Numbered from the stretch's first letter, positions 43,666 to 53,038 are shown. The stretch: 64,000 bases of DNA from JAPLFM01 sp964650885 (GCA_964650885.1 CAZYXG010000006.1:1-64000); one strand, 5' to 3'. Notes: generated by a model not told the origin, from the letters alone. Numbers and translations are program-made.

Positions 43666-44697
43666 TTATTCTTTTCGCCAATCTAATAGGGTATTTCTTG
43701 GGATTAGCCATACAGATTTCTCTGTTATAATTTGCACATCACCATTACTTAAAGCAATAATATCTCGAATTTTAGTTTCATTATTCTCGAATTTAAATCT
43801 TTTGACATCTCCTTCGAGCGATGATAATTTATCCTTCATTCCATGCTCGTGGTGCTCTTCTGCTATGTCCAATCCATAAAGCATAAATAGTCCTTCATCA
43901 GTAGCAAATAGCCAAAAGTCGTCACCTTTTTTAGACTTTGCAATTCCATTTATCTTGTTAGATTTAGAACCAATAAATGGGAAAGAATGTATTTCTGTAT
44001 GTTCACTTTGAGAGTTATAAACCGAAGGAGTAGCAAACGCTATTGCTTCACTCATAACTATCCATAGAATATTATCGGGATCTACATATAATTTCTCAAT
44101 AATATTATCAGGAACGTTAAATCCTTGAGTAACAATTTCCTCTGAATATCTCGTAATTTCATTGTTTTTTAGTCGAACCAATCCATAGTTTGTACCTATC
44201 CATATAGAAGAATCGGCAGTCTCTGCCAAGCAGTTTGCTACTGGTGTGCTATATGATTGCTCCAATTTGCCATTTACTAATTTAAAACAGCCATACCCAT
44301 TAGTACTGATATGAATAGTTTTGTCAATTTCGCTATAAATAACATCTGTTATTTGAGGATTGTTGAATTTAGTTGGAGTTGGAACCAATTGTAGTTTATT
44401 TTCGCCTCCAAACTTATAATTCATAAGCCCTTGCTTAGTAGCTAAGAATATTTCCTTTTCGGTTTGAAGTACTTTATTAATAACATCATATTCTAAATTA
44501 ATAGAATTACCATTTTCCCTAACTATTAAATTATTTGTACCAGCAACCACAATTTTATTGTCAATACTTGAATAGTACTTTAAATCTTTTTGTCCAAAAT
44601 CATCTTTTCTCGCTATTATCGTAGGCATATTAGGTTTAAATATGCTACAAGACGAAAGTCCAATCATTGTAAGTGCAATTACTATGTAATATTTCAT
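43666..44697 (-). CDS. Lipoprotein with propeller-like repeats, function unknown
   Basis: The 343-residue lipoprotein has signal MKYYIVIALTMIGLSSC with lipobox LSSC (Cys at 17). The body has repeats resembling two-component-regulator (Reg_prop) propeller blades, for example SSIWIGTNYGLVRLKNNE and ILWIVMSEAIAF, and KGDDFWLFATDEGLFMLYG. A His/Glu-rich stretch (EEHHEHGMKD, near residue 279) could bind metal. No catalytic motif is visible and no signalling domain follows, so it is not a full sensor kinase. It is a monocistronic gene convergent with metK. A structural or binding role at the envelope is most likely, by inference. Confidence 0.65.
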   Translation of the reverse strand: MKYYIVIALTMIGLSSCSIFKPNMPTIIARKDDFGQKDLKYYSSIDNKIVVAGTNNLIVRENGNSINLEYDVINKVLQTEKEIFLATKQGLMNYKFGGENKLQLVPTPTKFNNPQITDVIYSEIDKTIHISTNGYGCFKLVNGKLEQSYSTPVANCLAETADSSIWIGTNYGLVRLKNNEITRYSEEIVTQGFNVPDNIIEKLYVDPDNILWIVMSEAIAFATPSVYNSQSEHTEIHSFPFIGSKSNKINGIAKSKKGDDFWLFATDEGLFMLYGLDIAEEHHEHGMKDKLSSLEGDVKRFKFENNETKIRDIIALSNGDVQIITEKSVWLIPRNTLLDWRKE

Positions 44698-44834
44698 TTT
44701 AACTTTTGAATTAATCTTAAAACCAATAATTCAAAAATGCAAAAAATATGCCACTACTTATAGTCTTAACAAAAAATTCATTTAATCCAAGTCAAAACTA
44801 CACACTATAATCCTAATTTTGAATATGTAAAATT

Positions 44835-44842
44835 TATTTTTG
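44835..44842 (+). promoter_or_regulatory. Candidate -7 element (TAnnTTTG) for the alkaline phosphatase gene
   Basis: TATTTTTG, 24 bases before the chosen ATG. Confidence 0.35.
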
Positions 44843-44866
44843 TTTAATCAATTCAAGGGGTCTCAA

Positions 44867-46891
44867 ATGAGATTTAGTAAACTTACTTACATCCTATTGC
44901 TTTTGTGCTTCTTTTCTCTTTCTGCACAAAAGAAAAACGTTATTCTATATATTGGCGATGGATTTGGAGTTGCTCCAAAAACTGCTGCCAGGCTTGCATT
45001 GGGTCAGGGTACAACTGGTAAAAGACTTTCTACAGACCCTAACTTCCAAGTAATGGCATTAGATAAATTAAAATTTGCAGGGATGATTACAACTCACTCA
45101 CTTAATAGCTGGGTGACTGACTCTGCTCCTGGTGCTGCTTGCTATGCTTCTGGTCAAGCTGGTAAAACAGATAATGAAGTAATTACTATGAACCCAACAA
45201 ACTGGCAAGCTACTCAAACTATATTAGAAGCCGCAAAAAAAGCTGGCTATGCTGTTGGATTAGTTTCTACTGCACGTATAACACACGCTACACCTGCTGC
45301 TTTTGCTTCTCATATCTGGAATAGAGATTTGGAAGACTATATTGCTGCTCAATATATCTCAACTAGTCAAGCTGAATATGAATCAATTTTCAATTCTTCT
45401 ACAATTACTGCTTCTAAATACGATGCGAATCGAGATTGGATTTTGCCATCAACTAAAGTTGGTATTGAATTAGATGTATTAATTGGTGGTGGTGCGAGAC
45501 ATTTCTTACCAAAAAGCTATGAGTCTCCAAATTCTGCTTTGAAAGATAAGAATGGCGTACAAATTCAAAAAAATAGCAAAGCTGTTACTTTTGGAAAAGG
45601 AAATAGAGCTGACGATGTTGATTTAATTGAAATTGCAAAATCAAAAGGTTATGTTTATACTAACACTCGTGATGCATTGATGAACATTGATTTAACTCAA
45701 TTCACTCCAAGTAATAATAAAAAATTACTTTGTTTGACTCATAAATCTCACGTTTCTTATGAGCAAGACAGACAACTATTCTACGACTATGAGCCAATGA
45801 TTGCTGAAATGACTCAAATGGCTATTGAAGTTTTAAAAAGAAAAAGTAGCAAAGGTTTCTTCCTAATGGTTGAGTCAGGAAGAATTGACCACTTGGAACA
45901 TGCTAACTGTGGTGGTATTGGCTATACAACAGATAGTACTGGAAAGAAAACAAACTTTACTATTACTGCCGATAAAGCTGCAATTCCTGAAGACGGTACT
46001 TATTCTGGGGCTGCTGCATACCCTGGAATTTATGGTTCTGATTATATGATAAAAGAAGTTATTGCTTATGATTATGCTATTGCAGAAGGAAGAAAATTAC
46101 TAACTAATACTAACGAACAAACTTTAATTTTAACTACTTCTGATCACGAATGTGGTGGTTTCGGTGTTGTTGGTTTGCACGATGAAGCTGATGCTCAAAA
46201 AAATGGTACTAAAATTAGAACTTATTCAAAACAACCTACTAAAACAGCTTATAATCCTACTCCCGTAGGTATTACTCGTGGCGATTCAGATATAAATGGT
46301 TGGTTCCCAAATTATTCTATGGTGGACTTCCAAGGATTTCAATACCCAAAAGTTGATTCAAATGGTAGAAGAATTGTAATTTCATTCGCTTCAAATCCAA
46401 CCACGAATGGAAATGGAACTAAAATAGGTGGCACTCCAGGAAATCACACTCCACAAGATATTCTTGTACTTGCTGATGACAACGTCAATGGTACTTATGC
46501 TTCAAGAATAGCAGGAAAAGGACTTTTGGACAACACAGATTTGACTCCAATTATGGAAGACTTTTTAGCTGTGAAACTTACCACAAGCATAATTGAAAAT
46601 GATGATAAAAAAGATAACAAAGGATTAATTATCTCTCCAAATCCTACTAATTCTGATTCAAATGTAAACATCACTTTCGAATTAACTAATACTTCTACTG
46701 CTAGCTTAAGCATATTTAATAGTGCAGGAGCATTAGTGAAAGAAATGAACTTAGGTTCTATTTCTGGAGTTAACACAATCAATTGGGATAAGAAAGATAA
46801 TTTTGGCAATGTATTGCCAAACGGCTCTTATTATTTTAAAGTTAGCACTAATGATACTGAATTAATTAATAGTGCAATCGTTTTAAAATAA
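44867..46891 (+). CDS. Secreted alkaline phosphatase with type IX sorting domain
   Basis: This metal-dependent phosphomonoesterase is exported. The start is the ATG at 44867, preceded by AAGGGG, giving signal peptide MRFSKLTYILLLLCFFSLSA with Gln first in the mature chain; a TTG at 44840 is less likely. Active-site residues visible: IGDGFG (Zn/Mg Asp), WVTDSAPGAACYASG with the Ser nucleophile near residue 85, FLMVESGRIDHLEHANCGG (Mg/Zn ligands), TSDHECGGFG (Asp-His), and GNHTPQD for the last His. Residues about 575-674 are a sorting domain with an FlgD-Ig-like motif (NFGNVLPNGSYYFKVSTNDT). It would scavenge phosphate at the surface. It is a single gene with its own terminator. Confidence 0.93.
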   Translation: MRFSKLTYILLLLCFFSLSAQKKNVILYIGDGFGVAPKTAARLALGQGTTGKRLSTDPNFQVMALDKLKFAGMITTHSLNSWVTDSAPGAACYASGQAGKTDNEVITMNPTNWQATQTILEAAKKAGYAVGLVSTARITHATPAAFASHIWNRDLEDYIAAQYISTSQAEYESIFNSSTITASKYDANRDWILPSTKVGIELDVLIGGGARHFLPKSYESPNSALKDKNGVQIQKNSKAVTFGKGNRADDVDLIEIAKSKGYVYTNTRDALMNIDLTQFTPSNNKKLLCLTHKSHVSYEQDRQLFYDYEPMIAEMTQMAIEVLKRKSSKGFFLMVESGRIDHLEHANCGGIGYTTDSTGKKTNFTITADKAAIPEDGTYSGAAAYPGIYGSDYMIKEVIAYDYAIAEGRKLLTNTNEQTLILTTSDHECGGFGVVGLHDEADAQKNGTKIRTYSKQPTKTAYNPTPVGITRGDSDINGWFPNYSMVDFQGFQYPKVDSNGRRIVISFASNPTTNGNGTKIGGTPGNHTPQDILVLADDNVNGTYASRIAGKGLLDNTDLTPIMEDFLAVKLTTSIIENDDKKDNKGLIISPNPTNSDSNVNITFELTNTSTASLSIFNSAGALVKEMNLGSISGVNTINWDKKDNFGNVLPNGSYYFKVSTNDTELINSAIVLK

Positions 46892-46914
46892 TTTAGTTTT
46901 AATTGTAAAATAAT

Positions 46915-46951
46915 AAAGTCCTCTAATTTGAGAAAGTTAGGGGACTTTTTA
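46915..46951 (+). terminator. Terminator after the alkaline phosphatase gene
   Basis: A 12-base stem (46915-46926 with 46937-46948, one mismatch) and 10-base loop, followed by a T run. Confidence 0.85.
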
Positions 46952-47797
46952 TTTTCGGTCATTAAGTCTGTCGAAATGGGGCGTTGAGCTTGTCGGAATG
47001 CTGCTCCATTTGGCTTCGCCTAAAACTCCCTAACCACTTTTTAAAAAATGAGGAACAAAATATTAAATTGCAGTGATTTGCAGTGAATATTTTTTTTCTG
47101 TCATCTTGAGGTTGAAAAGTTTTATTTTCTTTTTCTTGACTTTGCAAAAATCACTATTTTATAATGATATACTTAGAATTCTATTACAGTTAGAATATTG
47201 ATTTATTTCAATTATCAGTTCACTTATTATATCTGTATCAGCCCATTTAATATTAATTTGCTTAATAATAAAAATATTTACCAGAAGAGTATTTCTTCAA
47301 TTTCTTCACTTGCTTTTTTCAAGAGTTCTTTTGTCTTGTCTTTGAGTTGTTGGGCTTCTTTTCTAATGTCTGTAATTTCTTTTTTTCAAACGGTGATAAT
47401 GGAATTGAAATTCTCAAAATGTCAGTTTCACCAATATTTGGTTGAGCACCACCATTTGAATTTCTTAAAATGAGTTTTTGGAAAATTGATACGTTTAATA
47501 GGCTCATTAAATAAATTGAATTAATGTTCAATCTAACAAATTTTCCGTGTCGTTAATTCACAAATGAAAAATTAAATTTAGCACTTGCTTACTCTTATTT
47601 GCAGCGTAATAGGATTTAAGTTAGTGTTTTCTATCATTTCCTCTTTAAAAACACCTAATTCTTGTTAATTTTATCCCTAAGCAATTTCCAATTCTTTCTG
47701 ATTTTGCTGAACTCTTTTGTAATTTTTTTGGCACTTCATTGCAAATGAATTAATTTGGGTTTGTGTTTGTGACAAATCTTAAAAATGGTATCGAGTT
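46952..47797. other. Gene-poor region around a decayed restriction gene fragment
   Basis: Apart from the specificity-subunit remnant at 47278-47552, I see no supported gene on either strand. The sequence at about 46970-47040 resembles dispersed intergenic repeat text, and a short direct repeat (TTGCAGTGA) occurs near 47069-47083. The last 245 bases are the leader of the tryptophan dioxygenase gene. Confidence 0.4.
47278..47552 (-). pseudogene. Remnant of type I restriction specificity subunit (HsdS-like)
   Basis: The minus strand encodes KLILRNSNGGAQPNIGETDI followed by LRISIPLSPFEKK, the conserved end of a DNA-recognition domain in HsdS subunits. After this the frame shifts by one in an A-rich tract; the other frame continues EITDIRKEAQQLKDKTKELL and KKASEEIEEILFW to a natural TAA at 47278. 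Upstream, in-frame with RHGKFVRLN, is a TAA at 47553-47555, so the N-terminal part is lost. No HsdM or HsdR lies nearby. This is a dead C-terminal fragment of about 90 residues, left from a horizontally acquired restriction system. Confidence 0.72.
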
Positions 47798-48892
47798 ATG
47801 AGTGATAAATTTCAGTCAGTTGTCTATGGCGACTATCTTCAGTTAAATAAAATTTTGGGAGCTCAGTCTCTTCGAAGCGAGGAGCTTGGGGAACCAGCCC
47901 ACGATGAAATGCTTTTCATAGTTATCCATCAGGTCTATGAGCTTTGGTTTAAGCAAATTATTCACGAGATTAAGTCTATTAGCGAGCTTATGACAGGCTT
48001 GGTGAACGACGAACGTCCGCTATCTGTTGCTGTGAGCCGCTTGCGTAGGATCAATGAGATTATGAAAGTGATGATTGAGCAGGTGCGAGTGATAGAAACC
48101 ATCACACCTCTGGATTTTCTAGATTTTCGTAATTTCTTAGTGCCAGCTTCGGGTTTCCAAAGTTTTCAGTTCCGCAAGGTGGAGCTAATGCTTGGGCTTC
48201 GTGGCGAGCAGCGAATGACTTATAACAACAAAGCATATAATTCTGTTTTCAATTCCGAACAGCAATCCGAACTGGACGCTATAGAAGCGACAGATTCAGT
48301 TTATACTACAATTGAAAAATGGCTTGAACGCACTCCTTTTTTAAATACTCCAAATTTCGATTTCAGCAAAGAATATATTGCAGCAGTTAAAAATATGGTA
48401 GCAGCTGAAAAAGCGGAATTATCTGCCGCTCCAAACATTACAGAAGAGTCTAAGTCTATTCGATATAGAATGTTGGACGAGACAATGAATTACATCAATA
48501 ATAGTTTAGATGCCGAATCGCACAAAAGAGCAAATGAAGCTGGCGAAGTGAAAATTTCGCATAAGGCATTGTTAGCAGCATTGATGATTAATTTATATCG
48601 CGATGAACCAGTTCTTCGCAATCCATTTAATTTAATTCATGGAATATGCGAGTTAGATGAAATGTTTACTATGTGGCGCTATAGACATTCGCAAATGGTG
48701 CTACGAGTGATTGGAAGAAAAATGGGAACTGGTGGCTCTATCGGCTATGATTATTTGAAGAAAACAGCCGAACAACATAGAATTTTTGGAGAATTAAATA
48801 ATATTTCTACTTTGATGATACCAAGAAGCAATTTGCCAGAATTGCCAAAAGAATTGAAAGAAAAATTAGATTTTGCTTACAAAGTAATATAA
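47798..48892 (+). CDS. kynA: Tryptophan 2,3-dioxygenase
   Basis: This heme enzyme opens the indole ring of L-tryptophan to N-formylkynurenine, the first step of kynurenine catabolism. The 364 residues include GDYLQLNKILGAQSL (about 11-25), FIVIHQVYELWFKQIIHEI with the distal His (about 46-52), FRKVELMLGLRG, and WRYRHSQMVLRVIGRKMGTG with the proximal heme His, followed by GSIGYDYLKKT. An SDR gene begins 6 bases after the stop. Kynureninase lies 18 kb away in the window. No kynurenine formamidase is evident nearby. Confidence 0.96.
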   Translation: MSDKFQSVVYGDYLQLNKILGAQSLRSEELGEPAHDEMLFIVIHQVYELWFKQIIHEIKSISELMTGLVNDERPLSVAVSRLRRINEIMKVMIEQVRVIETITPLDFLDFRNFLVPASGFQSFQFRKVELMLGLRGEQRMTYNNKAYNSVFNSEQQSELDAIEATDSVYTTIEKWLERTPFLNTPNFDFSKEYIAAVKNMVAAEKAELSAAPNITEESKSIRYRMLDETMNYINNSLDAESHKRANEAGEVKISHKALLAALMINLYRDEPVLRNPFNLIHGICELDEMFTMWRYRHSQMVLRVIGRKMGTGGSIGYDYLKKTAEQHRIFGELNNISTLMIPRSNLPELPKELKEKLDFAYKVI

Positions 48893-48898
48893 AAGAAG

Positions 48899-49678
48899 AT
48901 GAAAATTAATTTAGTAGATAGGACTGCAGTAGTTTGCGGCAGCACTCAAGGAATAGGAAAGGCATCGGCTGTGCAATTAGCAAATATTGGTGCAACAGTG
49001 ATACTTATAGCAAGAAATGAAGAGCGACTCAAAGAAACTGTAGCCGAGCTTAATATTTCGTTTGGGCAAAAGCATAGCTATTTAGTTGCTGATTTTAGCA
49101 ATGCCACAGAGCTTCAAGCCAGACTTACGAAAATTACAGAGCCAGTACATATTTTAATAAATAATACTGGTGGGCCAGCGGGAGGTAGTATATTAGATTC
49201 CACTTTAGAAGAATTTGAATCTGCATTTAATAACCATTTGAAGTGCAATCATATTCTGGTTAAAAAGTTTGTTCCTTCTATGAAAGAAGCAAACTATGGA
49301 AGGATTATTAATATAATATCTACTTCGGTGAAGCAGCCACTTCCTAACTTAGGAGTTTCGAATACAATTCGTGGAGCTGTGGCGAGTTGGTCTAAAACAT
49401 TAGCAAATGAATTAGGACAATTTGGTATTACAGTAAATAATGTGCTTCCTGGGGCAACAAAGACAGCTCGACTGACGGCAATTATTGATAAAAAAGCTAA
49501 TGGCAATAAAGAAACTGCGGCAATTATTGAGCGTGAAATGCTTTCGGAAATCCCTGCTAATCGCTTTGCCGAACCAGCAGAAATAGCTTATGCAGTAACT
49601 TTTTTAGCTTCTCCAGCGGCAGGTTATATCAATGGAATCAACTTGCCAGTAGATGGTGGCAGACTGAAAACATTATAA
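48899..49678 (+). CDS. SDR-family protein with altered catalytic site
   Basis: The 259-residue short-chain dehydrogenase/reductase fold protein has the glycine-rich cofactor motif GSTQGIGKASAV (about 14-25), NNTGGPAG near residue 86, and the usual end GYINGINLPVDGGR. The classical Ser-Tyr-Lys triad is not intact: after IISTSVKQPLPNLG the 'YxxxK' position reads SNTIR, so Tyr and Lys are replaced by Ser and Arg. This matches a subgroup I recall as BKR-like SDRs lacking the catalytic tetrad. It is in an operon with tryptophan dioxygenase (6-bp gap), so a role in handling a kynurenine-path product is possible but unproven. Confidence 0.82.
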   Translation: MKINLVDRTAVVCGSTQGIGKASAVQLANIGATVILIARNEERLKETVAELNISFGQKHSYLVADFSNATELQARLTKITEPVHILINNTGGPAGGSILDSTLEEFESAFNNHLKCNHILVKKFVPSMKEANYGRIINIISTSVKQPLPNLGVSNTIRGAVASWSKTLANELGQFGITVNNVLPGATKTARLTAIIDKKANGNKETAAIIEREMLSEIPANRFAEPAEIAYAVTFLASPAAGYINGINLPVDGGRLKTL

Positions 49679-49753
49679 TAGTTCAATGCAAATAAATATT
49701 TAATTTAAAGGTTGTTTAGTAGAATTTATTATACTCCTTTCGCAAAATTTGTA

Positions 49754-49761
49754 TATATTTG
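49754..49761 (+). promoter_or_regulatory. Candidate -7 element (TAnnTTTG) for the beta-helix protein gene
   Basis: TATATTTG, 34 bases before the ATG. Confidence 0.4.
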
Positions 49762-49795
49762 CTTTTAAAGAAATTAATTAAAAATTGAGAATAAT

Positions 49796-51577
49796 ATGAG
49801 AATTAGTAGAATCATTTGCTTGCTTTTAGCAATTACTACTTTTAATACGGCAAATGCTAAGCTTGTGCATATAGGCACTGGCAGACAATTTGCCAATATA
49901 GAAGCTGCTTGCCCCACTTTAGGAGCTGGCGATACTGTGATGGTGCATACTGGCACTTACGATAAATACCAATACTTTGCAGGGCTAAAAGGAAATGCAA
50001 AAGATTGGATAGTAATTACTAAAGCACCAAATGAAAACGTGGAAATTGGTGGTGGCTGGCAATTCACTAGCGCTGAATATATTAAAGTGCAAAATCTTAA
50101 ATTCAAAGGCAATGCGAAGTATAACAACACTTTGCTGCATTTCGACCACGCTGGCGATTGCAATAAACTTAGCAATTATATCAATATTGATAGTTGTGAA
50201 TTTTTAGATGTATCTGCCGGTAATACTTTTAAATTAGGTGGTGTTTCTAATTTCCTTGTAAGTAATTGCAAATTTGTCAATAACACAAGCGGCTTTGCTG
50301 GAATTGCGCTAAATGAAAGCCGAAGCGGAGTGATAACTAATTGCTATTTCGAAAACATACAAACCAAAGGCATTCAATTCAAACTCGGCACAATGGACGT
50401 TTTGGTTCAATCCTGCTATTTTAAAAATGCGGGAATTGATGACTCAGCTTTAAAAATTGGCGAAAGCGGCGGCAAAGAATTCTATTGTCCTGATGCCAAG
50501 GATTGGCATGCAAAGAATATTAAAATATACTCCAATATATTTGTTGGTGGCAAAACTCCTTTCTCAATTGGTTTGGCAATTAATTCGGAAATTTATAATA
50601 ATACTATTGTTTCGCCACAGAATTTCGTTTTGCGTCTGCTTTCGGACGAAGCAGAGTATGAGAATAAGAATAATAAGTTAATAAATAATGTTTTCTATTT
50701 GGATAAAACAATTTATTTCAATGGCTCTTCTGGTGCAGCAAACTTATTTTTCTCAACAATATTTATTCAAAATAATTTATTTTATGCATCACACAAGCCA
50801 ACTTGGACTGGCCCCGACCCTAACGGTGGGGACTATGATGCAGAGGAAATCAAGGGAGTGCAGTTTATAAATAATAAAATAGCAAATCCACTTTTCACAG
50901 ATTTACCCAAAGCAAATTATAAACTACTCGCAAATAGCCCTGCTTTAAAATCAGGTTTGAAATTAATCGAACCAACAAAAGATTATTTTGGCAAGCCATT
51001 CAAAGCCGAACGCACTATTGGAGCAATTGAATCGGATTCAATAGAAACAATCATTAAAGTTACTGGCATTCAATTGGACAGAGATACTATAGAGCTGATT
51101 ATAAAGTCAACTGAAATACGAGATAGTATTCAATTGAAAGCGACAATTTTGCCAACTAATGCAGCAAACAAACAAATTACTTGGCAATCAAGAGATACTA
51201 ATGTTGCTAAAGTTAGCCAAAATGGATTAGTCCTACCAATTGGGTTTAAAGATGGCATCACAATCATTGATGTAACTTCAGCCGATGGTAGCTTTTCAGA
51301 CTCTTGCTTTGTTATTGTAACAAAGTTTTTGGACAATGTAGAAATGGAGAACACTACACAATTTAGCATTTATCCAAATCCAGTGCAGAATGAATTACTT
51401 TTGAACTTAGAAAGTGATTTAGGCTACAAGTTAGAAATTCAAAACTTAATTGGCGAAATAATCTATACTGCCGAAAACACTAATAAATTATCTCTCGGCA
51501 CTATGCCAAGCGGTTTATATCTACTTAAACTTACCCAAGGCAAATCAGTTTATTGGAGAAAGTTAGTTAAGGAGTGA
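49796..51577 (+). CDS. Secreted right-handed beta-helix protein with Big_2 and type IX sorting domains
   Basis: The 593-residue protein has a signal peptide to about TANA (residue 21). Residues about 25-400 form a right-handed parallel beta-helix typical of pectate-lyase-like/NosD folds: stacked turns such as IDSCEFLDVSAGNTFKLGGV, VSNCKFVNNTSGFAG, ITNCYFENIQTKGIQF and VQSCYFKNAGIDDSALKIG. A DUF-like end DYFGKPFKAERTIGAIE is common in such lyase-like proteins. Residues about 420-510 form a bacterial Ig-like (Big_2) domain (ILPTNAANKQITWQSRDTN, VAKVSQNGLV). The end is a type IX sorting domain (FSIYPNPVQNELLLNLESD, then GLYLLKLTQGKSVYW). Polysaccharide binding or cleavage is likely; catalytic residues are not verified. 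Confidence 0.85.
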   Translation: MRISRIICLLLAITTFNTANAKLVHIGTGRQFANIEAACPTLGAGDTVMVHTGTYDKYQYFAGLKGNAKDWIVITKAPNENVEIGGGWQFTSAEYIKVQNLKFKGNAKYNNTLLHFDHAGDCNKLSNYINIDSCEFLDVSAGNTFKLGGVSNFLVSNCKFVNNTSGFAGIALNESRSGVITNCYFENIQTKGIQFKLGTMDVLVQSCYFKNAGIDDSALKIGESGGKEFYCPDAKDWHAKNIKIYSNIFVGGKTPFSIGLAINSEIYNNTIVSPQNFVLRLLSDEAEYENKNNKLINNVFYLDKTIYFNGSSGAANLFFSTIFIQNNLFYASHKPTWTGPDPNGGDYDAEEIKGVQFINNKIANPLFTDLPKANYKLLANSPALKSGLKLIEPTKDYFGKPFKAERTIGAIESDSIETIIKVTGIQLDRDTIELIIKSTEIRDSIQLKATILPTNAANKQITWQSRDTNVAKVSQNGLVLPIGFKDGITIIDVTSADGSFSDSCFVIVTKFLDNVEMENTTQFSIYPNPVQNELLLNLESDLGYKLEIQNLIGEIIYTAENTNKLSLGTMPSGLYLLKLTQGKSVYWRKLVKE

Positions 51578-51622
51578 GGGGAGAGAGTTGTTGAAAATTC
51601 AAAGCCCAATTCTTTTATGATA

Positions 51623-51762
51623 TGCCCACAAAAAGTTGGACATTAAAGTAAAAATTAGTTACATGGACTGAGCTCTGTATTTGACAGGGCTTAGTCTTTT
51701 TAGTTTTACTTTGATTCTATCGTTGTTGTAATAGTCAATGTATTTTTTTAGATCTATTAATC
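51623..51762 (-). mobile_element. Truncated IS3-family (IS150-like) insertion sequence, transposase C-terminus and one end
   Basis: The minus strand encodes LIDLKKYIDYYNNDRIKVKL and KRLSPVKYRAQSM, ending at TAA (51659-51661). This is the typical C-terminus of IS3/IS150-group transposases after the last Glu of the DDE domain. About 15 bases later is TGTCCAACTTTTTGTGGGCA (51623-51642), matching the terminal inverted repeat style of this group. The rest of the transposase and the other end are missing. Its inner border coincides with the stop codon of the WD40 pseudogene. Confidence 0.8.
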
Positions 51763-53038
51763 CTTAATAAATTTGTAAGTTTTACTAATATTATTCTGAA
51801 TTAGACTTAAATAGTATGTTCCATTACTCAAACTTTCAATATTAATTCCAATTAAGTTGTTTAATATATTTGTATGGGAAGCTATATCAATTTCTCTACC
51901 TGTGTTATTTATCATTTTTAAGAATAAATTCATGTTGTTTTCAAGAGTTAGGCTTATTTTCTTTGTAGCTGGGTTTGGCATAATGAAAGAAGTATCATTG
52001 ATAATTAAAGGTTCAACTTTTGTTGTATTATAAATTGCATTATATACTATTAAACCTTTACTTAATGAACCTAGTATTAATTTCCCATTATTAGAAAAAG
52101 TCAAGTTGTCTTGTGAGTAAATTTCTTTAGAATAATTACTATATCTATAAGACAATTTTCCGCTTTCAACATCCCAAATAGGTATATCATTAAAGTCTTT
52201 CAAACTTCCAGTTTCCCCTGTAGCTAAATACTTAGAATCTGGAGAAAATGCAATTCCTGTGAGAGCACCACCAACTCCTTGAGACATTTCCCATTTTATT
52301 TCAAAATTTTGCTTTTTAAATAATTTAATATTACCTCCTCTAACACTAGCTATTGTATTTACATCTGGCGAATATTGAACTATATGGAGTCCTTTTTCAA
52401 AGCCATTAAATAATTGCTTCCTTAATTTTATATCCCAAAAATAATTATGTTGTATTCTTATATCTTTTTTTGGATAAGTAAGAGTTTGTATTGAAAAAAC
52501 TACCATCTTGCGACATTGTAATTTGTTCATAAAATTCATTAGAGTCGCCTAATTTTTCTACTAATTCCATTGTTTTTAAATCAAATACCCAAATATCTTT
52601 CCTCCAATTATTATAGTCTGCGTTTTAAAGCACACCTACCATAATACCTGCTTTTTCGCAAACATCCATTGAAGCAAATCGTGGTAATTTATCTCCCTTA
52701 TTCTTGAATTCACCTACCAGTTAACCAGTTTCATAATTAAAATTTTTGTTGTCATATTTCCCATCGTTGGAAAAACGAATTACGCCACTTATATATTTCA
52801 AATCTCGAACATATTTTCCTGTTTCAGCCTCAACTAAAAATGTTCTAAATTCACATGAAACAATAATAAACTTATCATCAGGAGTAAAAATTGCATTATA
52901 AATATAACCTGGGTCAATATCTCCATTCTTATCTATAATCATATTGTATCTTGATTTCCATAAGATTTCTTACTGTGTATAAAGACTTGAATACATAGCT
53001 ATAAAAGCTATAGCGAGGATTTGGATTGATTTTTTCAT
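51757..53038 (-). pseudogene. Decayed WD40-like secreted protein gene with type IX sorting end
   Basis: Reading the minus strand from ATG at 53038 gives a signal peptide (MKKSIQILAIAFIAMYSSLY) and then a TAA at 52970-52972. The same frame continues (EILWKSRYNMIIDKNGDIDP) through WD40-like text with TAA at 52721-52723 and again at 52625-52627. A frameshift near 52430-52450 then leads to the downstream frame with FSPDSKYLATGETGSL and WDVESGKLSYRYSN, two clear WD-type blades. The end (SFIMPNPATKKISLTLENNM to TYKFIKD, stop 51757) looks like a sorting domain. Three stops and one shift make this a clear pseudogene of about 425 codons. An IS remnant touches its end. Confidence 0.82.

Noticed and set aside
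46962..47147. Minus-strand frame of 61 codons downstream of the alkaline phosphatase gene
   Set aside because: No ribosome site, signal or domain; it consists of intergenic repeat-like text.
47198..47473. Plus-strand frame of 91 codons over the HsdS remnant
   Set aside because: Low-complexity shadow, rich in Ile/Phe/Ser, opposite a recognisable (dead) minus-strand coding fragment.
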